IMG/VR virus record: IMGVR_UViG_3300048556_000354
Span: 1 to 24,496 of that record
DNA length: 24,496 bases
Source: a virus
Strand: one strand, 5' to 3'
Below the pieces are notes generated by a model. It searched no databases and had not been told where the DNA came from. It saw only the letters and a program-made list of their open reading frames with translations. Both the position numbers and the translations under genes were made by a program. Below are positions 19,540 to 24,496 of the stretch, piece by piece (position 1 is the first letter of the stretch; every line of letters starts with the position of its first letter).

Positions 19540-19917
19540 ATGTCACTTGTAGACAGCACTTTTAAGTCAATCCCCAAAGATCTATTGGACGAATGGGGCC
19601 AAGACATCACGCTTGTCAAAACGACAACGCCACGCACTTACGACCCAGCGACTGGTGCTGTGACTGGTGCGGACACGTCTGTCGTGCTGAAAGGTTTGAT
19701 TTCTAATGTCTCAGCGAGAGAAAACGACGGGCTTTATCAAACGACCGACATCAAGGTAATTATTGGTGGTGACGAGTTGGGTTCTTACTATCCAACTGAA
19801 GCCGACCGCATTCAGTATTCACAAGCTGGCGTGACAAGAGAAGCGAAGATTTTAAATGTATTGAGCTTGAGGGGTGAAGATCCTTTACTTCACACGATTA
19901 TCGCGAGGCCGCAGTAA
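19540..19917 (+). CDS. Head closure or head-tail adaptor protein
   Basis: 125 residues, ATG at 19540 with a good GAGGGG 7 bases upstream; the stop overlaps the next start (TAATG). It is beta-rich (DITLVKTTTPRTYDPATGAV, SVVLKGLISNVSAREND, DIKVIIGGDELGSYYPTEAD, REAKILNVLSL), as expected for the SPP1 gp16 / HK97 gp10-neighbour type of head-closure proteins with a small beta-barrel. Its position between DnaT-like connector and neck protein supports this. It seals the head exit and docks the tail. Confidence 0.72.
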   Translation: MSLVDSTFKSIPKDLLDEWGQDITLVKTTTPRTYDPATGAVTGADTSVVLKGLISNVSARENDGLYQTTDIKVIIGGDELGSYYPTEADRIQYSQAGVTREAKILNVLSLRGEDPLLHTIIARPQ

Positions 19918-20489
19918 TGGCATTTAAAAATAAATTCTGGGATGCCGCTAAACAGCTAGACATGGTTGTTGCTTCTACTGTCACAGCAGGCCCGTTGCGG
20001 GCTGCACATCGAGTCGTCACTGAGTTACAAGAAGAAGGGCCAAGCTGGACAGGCAGGTTCTCAAACTCTTGGAGTGTGAGCACTTTTGACGGGCGTTCCT
20101 ACCAAGGGGATGGAGCCCCCGGAGAGCCTCGTCGTCTTAATATCCCTTTGCTTACCGGCAGGCAGGCAATTAAGGCTGGTTTTGCAAAAGATCGTGTTGT
20201 TTATACAGTTTTTAATTTCAGCCCTTGGGCTGGGCAAGCTGTTGACTTTGAACAAGATAGATTTTTTCGTCCAACTGAAACACCTCAGACTCAGCTAGGT
20301 CTGAGCAAATGGGAGGTTTCTAATAATGCCAGGCGTCCGCGAGGTCTACGTGGGGATATTTATTCAGGGCCTTCAGGAGGGCAAGCTTCCCGAACTGCGC
20401 CCTTGGATTGGTTCACTAAATACGTTACTGGCGGTAGGCTCGATAGATCTGTGACTATAGAGATGAATAACATGCTTGGGTCGTTATGA
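19917..20489 (+). CDS. Neck / tail-completion protein (HK97 gp10-like)
   Basis: 190 residues starting MAFKNKFWDAAKQLDMVVAS. It has a helical start then mixed strands ('VVTELQEEGPSWTGRFSNSW', 'DRVVYTVFNFSPWAGQAVDF'). The phrase 'SWTGRFSNSW', followed by a late 'YT-FN-SPWA--VDFE' typical of the gp10-like (HK97-gp10) tail-completion group, where an assembled or ligand-bound 'N..pYA...e.G' signature is common, supports the call. Both ends overlap neighbours (TAATG and ATGA). It joins head and tail at the neck. Confidence 0.68.
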   Translation: MAFKNKFWDAAKQLDMVVASTVTAGPLRAAHRVVTELQEEGPSWTGRFSNSWSVSTFDGRSYQGDGAPGEPRRLNIPLLTGRQAIKAGFAKDRVVYTVFNFSPWAGQAVDFEQDRFFRPTETPQTQLGLSKWEVSNNARRPRGLRGDIYSGPSGGQASRTAPLDWFTKYVTGGRLDRSVTIEMNNMLGSL

Positions 20490-20917
20490 GGTATCAAGCT
20501 GTTCGAGCTGCAGTTGAGTCACCCATCCAGACAGCGTTTGGGGCATTAAGCCCTGCAGTGCCTGTTTTCTTCGACAACATTACCGCCGCTCCAGAAAATT
20601 CAACAACAGAATATATCAAAGTATCTTTAAGTTTTGGGTTAACTACAGAACAAGGATTAACTACTAATCTTGACCGAATTAGGGGCTCTATTGTCGTTCG
20701 TGTCTATACCGAAAAAGGTAAAGGCCCCGCAAGGAATCAAACGTTGGTAGACACAGCGGTCACAACGCTGCTCAGTTTAAGTGCGTCAACTAGGGCAGCT
20801 ACAGGTATTTATCTTCGCCCTGGAGTAGTTAATGGGCCTACTTTTTCAACGACTGAACAATCTCCCCACATGATGGGACGTATTGACGCAGGGTTTATTG
20901 CTGAAGATCACGGTTAG
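20486..20917 (+). CDS. Tail terminator-like protein (DUF4128-type)
   Basis: 143 residues starting MRYQAVRAAVESPIQTAFGA. An N-terminal helix is followed by a strand-rich middle ('PVFFDNITAAPENSTTEYIK', 'RIRGSIVVRVYTEKGKGPAR') and a helix ('TLVDTAVTTLLSLSASTR'), then a strand 'HMMGRIDAGFIAEDHG'. This alpha/beta layout, with 'G-i-v-VyT--G-G--r---lvD', matches tail terminator proteins (lambda gpU type; DUF4128). They form a ring capping the tail at the right length. Position just before the tail tube gene fits. The ATG overlaps the previous TGA. Confidence 0.72.
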   Translation: MRYQAVRAAVESPIQTAFGALSPAVPVFFDNITAAPENSTTEYIKVSLSFGLTTEQGLTTNLDRIRGSIVVRVYTEKGKGPARNQTLVDTAVTTLLSLSASTRAATGIYLRPGVVNGPTFSTTEQSPHMMGRIDAGFIAEDHG

Positions 20918-20991
20918 TTGTTTTGCTGACAGCACGCTAAGCTGTATGAGTCCGGGTTTCGCCCGTAAGTCCACCATTCTCAGTACCACGA

Positions 20992-21732
20992 ATGGCTACC
21001 GTCCTTTCGGGCACCTCTGGAGCCCTTTATTACAAGCCAGCTGGCACATCTGGAACCTTTAAGGCTGCAGATGTAACTAGCGGCAGCGACACGATCAACG
21101 TTGGAACGTTTCTGAACTTCAAAGCAAACGACAAAGTTTCGTTTACTACTGGCGGGGGTACGCTCCCCGGCGGTTTGGCGGCAGGAACTCCCGTTTTCAT
21201 CAAAACCTACACGGCTTCCACTGGAGCAACAACGTTCTCTGCAACAGCAGGCGGCAGTCTCCTCAGCCTGTCAAACGACGGAACTGACGGCACCAGTGCT
21301 TTCACGATTAAGTTTTCTGAGTTCCAAGCGGTCGCAAACGTGCGCTCTTGGAACTTTGAAGTAACCCGTGAAGAAATCGATGTAACAACCATCGGTGGCA
21401 CGCTGGGCCAAAACGCACCATTCCGAACCTTTATCTCTGGTTTTGCAGATGGTACAGGTTCAGCTGAGGTTTACTTCACTGATGACGACACCGGCATTTC
21501 GGCTCGTTTGATTGAAGACGTTACGCAGCGCAACCAAGCTGGTGCAACGTTCAAGCTGTATATGGATGCAATTGTTTCAGCTGGTACGCCAGATGATGCA
21601 GCCAGTCGTTCCATTTCAATGGAAGCGGTGCTGACTTCTGCAAGTTATTCAGTTACTCCTGACGACGCACAGGCGGTATCAATTAACTTCCGTCCAACTG
21701 CAGCTCCTACATTCGACTTCGCTAAGAGCTAA
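20992..21732 (+). CDS. Major tail tube protein
   Basis: 246 residues, beta-rich and low in charge. The N-terminal part (SGALYYKPAGTSGTFKAADV... to about 105) is Gly/Thr/Ser-rich and looks like an inserted or decorative beta domain. The core (VRSWNFEVTREEIDVTTIGG, FRTFISGFADGTGSAEVYF, TFKLYMDAIVSAGTPDDAAS, MEAVLTSASYSVTPDDAQAV) matches the tail tube fold: '(W)-F-v-(R)-e-iDvTt-G' is typical. It stacks as hexameric rings forming the tail. A terminator follows and the tail chaperone gene comes next. Confidence 0.87.
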   Translation: MATVLSGTSGALYYKPAGTSGTFKAADVTSGSDTINVGTFLNFKANDKVSFTTGGGTLPGGLAAGTPVFIKTYTASTGATTFSATAGGSLLSLSNDGTDGTSAFTIKFSEFQAVANVRSWNFEVTREEIDVTTIGGTLGQNAPFRTFISGFADGTGSAEVYFTDDDTGISARLIEDVTQRNQAGATFKLYMDAIVSAGTPDDAASRSISMEAVLTSASYSVTPDDAQAVSINFRPTAAPTFDFAKS

Positions 21733-21753
21733 TAGTCGATTGATGATAAAGAG

Positions 21754-21780
21754 GCTCCTGACATTGTTAGGGGCTTTTTT
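21754..21780 (+). terminator. Intrinsic terminator after the tail tube gene
   Basis: GCTCCTGAC (21754-21762) and GTTAGGGGC (21766-21774) form a 9-bp stem with two G-T pairs and a 3-base loop, followed by six T. It lies 22 bases after the tail tube stop and 35 before the chaperone gene. It limits read-through, so the tail tube is made in excess over the tail chaperone and tape measure. Confidence 0.85.
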
Positions 21781-21814
21781 AGTGCTAGTGTAGTAAGACA
21801 ATTAGTTGTAACTC

Positions 21815-22156
21815 ATGGCATTACGCGCCATTGACCGTCTCAAAAAAGCCGCAAATTTAGAAGCAACAAAAAGAGTCGTTACTCTTTCAGACGACAGCAA
21901 GTTTGAGATGTGGGTTACGCCATTGACGATGGCAGAACGTGAGCGTGCTCAAAAACGTGCTGGATCGGATGACGCCAATGCATTTGCCCTACAGCTTTTA
22001 ATTACGAAGGCTAAGGATGAGGTGGGAGAATCTTTGTTCTTGGCTGGTGAAGTTGATGTGCTTAAGAACGAGGTCAAGGACAAGGATTTGCAAGCTTTGA
22101 TGCTGGCAATTTTGACTGACGACGAAGAAGAAGAGGCAATCGACCCAAAATCCTAG
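21815..22156 (+). CDS. Tail assembly chaperone, short form (gpG-like)
   Basis: 113 residues starting MALRAIDRLKKAANLEATKR. The sequence has a beta-rich N-terminal half ('VVTLSDDSKFEMWVTPLTMA') and helices (RERAQKRAGSDDANAFALQL, QALMLAILTDDEEEEAIDPK), ending in a stretch of Asp/Glu. This is the usual shape of the lambda-gpG-type chaperone that coats tape measure protein. The gene lies between tail tube and tape measure. A slippery heptamer near the 3' end lets some ribosomes shift into a longer product. Confidence 0.82.
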   Translation: MALRAIDRLKKAANLEATKRVVTLSDDSKFEMWVTPLTMAERERAQKRAGSDDANAFALQLLITKAKDEVGESLFLAGEVDVLKNEVKDKDLQALMLAILTDDEEEEAIDPKS

Positions 22157-22341
22157 GAGCCGAGCTTCGGAAAGATAACTGGCTCATGCTGCAGTTTGGT
22201 ATTGCCAAAGAACTTGGCATGAGCTTGTCGGAGCTACGGTCAACGATGACAGCAGAAGAGGTTTTGGGTTGGAGCGCGTATTTTAAAATTTTGAACGAAG
22301 AGCAGGAGAAGGAGTTAGCAAAGGCAAGGCGTCGAAGGTAG
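21815..22341 (+). CDS. Tail assembly chaperone, -1 frameshift product (gpGT-like)
   Basis: Joined product 21815-22150 plus 22150-22341. The zero frame ends at TAG 22154-22156; after a -1 slip at CCCAAAA (22144-22150) translation continues ILGAELRKDNWLMLQFGIAK and on to YFKILNEEQEKELAKARRRR, giving about 175 residues. The -1 frame has no good start of its own, has clear protein character (LGMSLSELRSTMTAEEVLGW) and ends at TAG 22339-22341, 31 bases before the tape measure GTG. The 'GMS-SELR--MT-EE---W-AYF' phrase is typical of gpT-like extensions that bind tail tube subunits. Confidence 0.85.
22144..22150 (+). promoter_or_regulatory. Programmed -1 frameshift slippery site CCCAAAA
   Basis: The zero-frame codons are GAC CCA AAA TCC TAG, so the heptamer C CCA AAA has the exact X XXY YYZ layout and the tRNAs can re-pair as CCC AAA. 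A stop follows one codon later. Six bases after the site, GAGCC (22157-22161) can pair with GGCTC (22181-22185), or CCGA with TCGG inside, giving a stimulatory hairpin at the usual distance. Confidence 0.85.
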
Positions 22342-22372
22342 AGTGTTGTAACTAAGGCTTTGTTGTACCGCT

Positions 22373-24496
22373 GTGGCCTATAGAGCTGAGATTGAGATTG
22401 TTGCAAAGGGCGTAACGAAAGTTACGCAGTTGCAAAAAGGTCTCAATCAGCTTGCAAAGCAGATTGACCATTTAAACGGCCCAGGGTCTTTAAAAGACTT
22501 CAACAGTCAACTGGCACAAGCTAAAAAACTCTTAGACCGTGCTCAGCAGGGCACGGTTGAGGAGAAAAGAGCGGTTGATAAGTATGTAACTGCACTAAAA
22601 AATGCTAATACCGCACAGGTTCGTACCAACAAGCTTATTGCCGAAGAGATTAGGCAACGTGATGGTGCTACAGCTTCACTAAAACGTTATAACGCTGCTG
22701 CTGCATCAGCTCGCCAGCCTGGTGGCAGCATGGCTGGTCGTTACATGAGACCAGGCGCCGGAGTCTCTACCGCGCAAGCATATTCCAGCCCTATTGGTCC
22801 AGAACCTTCGTTTGTTTTTTCCGGGCAATCCACGGCAGTAGGCGGACGAATTAAAGCAATTAAGGCGGCCCAGGCCGCCATGGTCGCAGCAGAAACCGAG
22901 GTCAATCGTGTAACTCGTACGTTTGAGCAACAAGAAACGGCAAGAGAAAAGGCTAACGATAAGCTAATTTTTGACAGAAAGATGGCTCTGCTGGACGCAG
23001 AGCATCAGAAAACTTTAAAGCTAAATAAGAAGGAAAACGATGCTGCGCTGAAAAACTTTGATCAAAGGCTGAGCGCTCAGACTAAAAAAAGAGCAGCTCA
23101 AACAAAAGCGCAGGCAGGTAGGTCCAGAAAATTTACAGACATTGCAACAGGCGCTGGCTTCCCACTGTTATTTGGTGGCGGTCCAATCCAGGCATTGGCC
23201 GGGGGCCTTGGTGGAGCAGCAGGTGGACTAGGCGGGGCAATTGCTGCTAGCGCAATTACTGCACAGGTCGAAGCATTTGCGAAAGAAGCGGCAAAGGTTG
23301 GTCAAGCGTTGAACTCAACCAGTGGGGCTCTTGAGCTGGTACGTGAAAAGTCGTTATTTAGCCGTGAACAGATAAAAGAGAGAGCATTCCAGCTTGAAGA
23401 GCAAGGCAGGGTCGAAGAACTAGCGGCGTTGTTGACTGGTGAACTGACCCAATTGATTGGCAACGAAGGCGTTCGTTCTTTGCAGAAGTTGGGTGAAACT
23501 ACAAGCGAAACAACAAAGCTTTGGAATCAGCTAACGACGCAATTATTTGCGTTGGTTTCAGGGCCTTTGGACATGTTCTTGAAGGCCGTAAATGATTTAT
23601 TGGGGCGGTTAACGCAGGGCGGAAAATTCAGTGCATTCTTGGGGGACCTTGATCCTGAACAGCGTTCTGCCGCTGAGGCAAGGGTTAAGGAGCTGCAGGG
23701 CAGGGTTGGGACTGGGAGAAGTGCAGCGCAAGGCGAAAGAATGACACTTCAGGCGGCTCAAGCGCAAGTTTTAGAAGAGATGGGAGGCTTGCGGCCAGCA
23801 GGCCCTTCCATCCCTGTCACAAAACAAGACCAAAGAAATTTTTCGGTCAAGGGCGGGCGTACTGAAAAAGATCGTCTTCCAAGCTTGAACATTGAGCTTG
23901 GTCTAAAAGAAAAACTGCTCGTTCTTAATAAGCAAATTGCACAAGCAGTGCTTGATGAAGACAAGGTAACTCAGACTCTTCTTGAGAAAGACAAAGTTAG
24001 AGAAATTTCTGCTGCCAAGATAGACAAAATCAGGGCAAAAGGGCTCGCTTCGGAGGTGGAGGCCAAAGAAATTGCTATTGAAAGAGTTAACCAATCTCAA
24101 CAAATTCAAGACATCGACAGCAAGGCAGCGCAAGTTAAAGCCCAAGAAGCGAAAAAAGTAGAAGAGCTTGTTGGAAACCTAGAGAGTGAAGGAGCTTTGA
24201 TAAAGGCCAAGTTGAATGGCAGGGAAGATGAAGTTAAGTTGACGCAAGAGATTGCTGAAAAAACCGAAGGGTTGGGAGAAACAGACGCAAAAAGAGTTGC
24301 AGATTTAATTAGAGGCAATGCCGAGCTAGAGAAGCAAGCTGCTATTGCAGACAGGATGCAACAGATATACGACCAAATAGGCCAAAGCATTGCTAGCGGT
24401 GTTGTTGATACCCTCAGTGCTGCAGTAGACCAAACTAAATCTCTTGCAGACGCTGCTGCAAACACGCTTCGTAACGTTGCAAGCATCCTTTTGCAA
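22373..24496 (+). CDS. Tape measure protein, 3' end beyond window
   Basis: 708 codons are present, with no stop. The best start is GTG 22373 (MAYRAEIEIVAKGVTKVTQL); a TAA lies 24 bases upstream in frame and there is no ATG before it. The product is dominated by long charged helices and coiled coils (QLQKGLNQLAKQIDHL, HQKTLKLNKKENDAALKNFD, VKAQEAKKVEELVGNLE). One Gly/Ala-rich hydrophobic segment lies around residues 260-300 (GAGFPLLFGGGPIQALAGGL, then GGAAGGLGGAIAASAITAQ), the likely membrane-inserting stretch. Length sets tail length, and it may help DNA cross the host membrane. It follows the frameshifted chaperone, as expected. Confidence 0.9.
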   Translation, partial: MAYRAEIEIVAKGVTKVTQLQKGLNQLAKQIDHLNGPGSLKDFNSQLAQAKKLLDRAQQGTVEEKRAVDKYVTALKNANTAQVRTNKLIAEEIRQRDGATASLKRYNAAAASARQPGGSMAGRYMRPGAGVSTAQAYSSPIGPEPSFVFSGQSTAVGGRIKAIKAAQAAMVAAETEVNRVTRTFEQQETAREKANDKLIFDRKMALLDAEHQKTLKLNKKENDAALKNFDQRLSAQTKKRAAQTKAQAGRSRKFTDIATGAGFPLLFGGGPIQALAGGLGGAAGGLGGAIAASAITAQVEAFAKEAAKVGQALNSTSGALELVREKSLFSREQIKERAFQLEEQGRVEELAALLTGELTQLIGNEGVRSLQKLGETTSETTKLWNQLTTQLFALVSGPLDMFLKAVNDLLGRLTQGGKFSAFLGDLDPEQRSAAEARVKELQGRVGTGRSAAQGERMTLQAAQAQVLEEMGGLRPAGPSIPVTKQDQRNFSVKGGRTEKDRLPSLNIELGLKEKLLVLNKQIAQAVLDEDKVTQTLLEKDKVREISAAKIDKIRAKGLASEVEAKEIAIERVNQSQQIQDIDSKAAQVKAQEAKKVEELVGNLESEGALIKAKLNGREDEVKLTQEIAEKTEGLGETDAKRVADLIRGNAELEKQAAIADRMQQIYDQIGQSIASGVVDTLSAAVDQTKSLADAAANTLRNVASILLQ

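Noticed and set aside
22074-22406. 110-codon minus-strand frame over the chaperone gene
   Set aside because: It covers the frameshift region where the plus-strand fusion reads as a known tail chaperone; its own composition is Ser/Leu-rich shadow sequence.
23758-24486. Minus-strand frames of 68-126 codons at the right end
   Set aside because: They are antisense to the continuous tape measure frame and have the Ser/Leu/Phe-rich composition of coiled-coil antisense.
1-24496. CRISPR array, diversity-generating retroelement, integrase or insertion sequence
   Set aside because: No regularly spaced long repeats, reverse transcriptase motif, tyrosine or serine recombinase signature or transposase was found.
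1-24496. Apparent enrichment of GGAGCG/CGCTCC
   Set aside because: The count by eye is about twice chance expectation, but it lies mostly in coding sequence and may only reflect codon use; an exact count against a composition model would be needed.

Overview
This window is a contiguous piece of a tailed double-stranded DNA phage genome with long-tailed (siphovirus) architecture. The right half reads, in canonical order: divergent small-terminase candidate, large terminase, portal, scaffold, major capsid protein, four head-tail connector or tail-completion proteins, tail tube, tail assembly chaperone with a -1 frameshift extension, and the start of the tape measure protein. No rRNA, tRNA, integrase, transposase or CRISPR array was seen. 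From memory, the small basic proteins between terminase and portal, the DUF4055-type portal, the DnaT-like connector and the tape measure resemble those of uncultured aquatic phages and phages of marine or freshwater picocyanobacteria (Synechococcus, Prochlorococcus, Cyanobium). The host is an inference, not something shown here.

Layout. 1-2263 looks like a lysis/accessory module: a holin-like gene and a secreted protein on the minus strand (1-701), facing a plus-strand run of small genes with a membrane-anchored C39-like cysteine peptidase (725-2263). 2260-3598 holds small minus-strand genes, including two ribbon-helix-helix-like proteins. 3620-5878 encodes a large primase-polymerase/helicase fusion. 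6040-7713 runs the other way with a candidate ssDNA-binding protein, a small unknown protein and a RecB-like PD-(D/E)XK nuclease. 7710-9521 is a DEAH-type SF2 helicase on the minus strand. 9545-12574 is a dense array of tiny genes, nearly all on the minus strand. In its left part the genes overlap by ATGA or TAATG or lie a few bases apart. In its right part they are single genes, each with its own terminator. 12575-13000 is non-coding, with a strong minus-strand promoter candidate, a compact multi-hairpin element in the predicted leader RNA, and a terminator. 13001-24496 is the packaging, head and tail module.

How the parts fit. Primase-helicase, candidate ssDNA-binding protein, RecB-like nuclease and SF2 helicase form a replication/recombination set split over both strands. 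The tiny-gene array is probably early or host-takeover material of unknown function. The structural module is largely one rightward transcription unit, modulated by hairpins after the scaffold and capsid genes and by a terminator after the tail tube gene.

Most interesting signals: (i) eight GGGACA/TGTCCC elements in about 200 bp at the 3' end of the primase gene, two of them as inverted pairs with the same 8-base spacer; (ii) the multi-hairpin leader at 12619-12747 behind a near-consensus promoter; (iii) a recurring AACCA-type sequence directly before the start codons of many minus-strand small genes that lack a Shine-Dalgarno sequence; (iv) a textbook CCCAAAA -1 slippery site in the tail chaperone gene; (v) a series of small genes below 60 codons that are easily missed.
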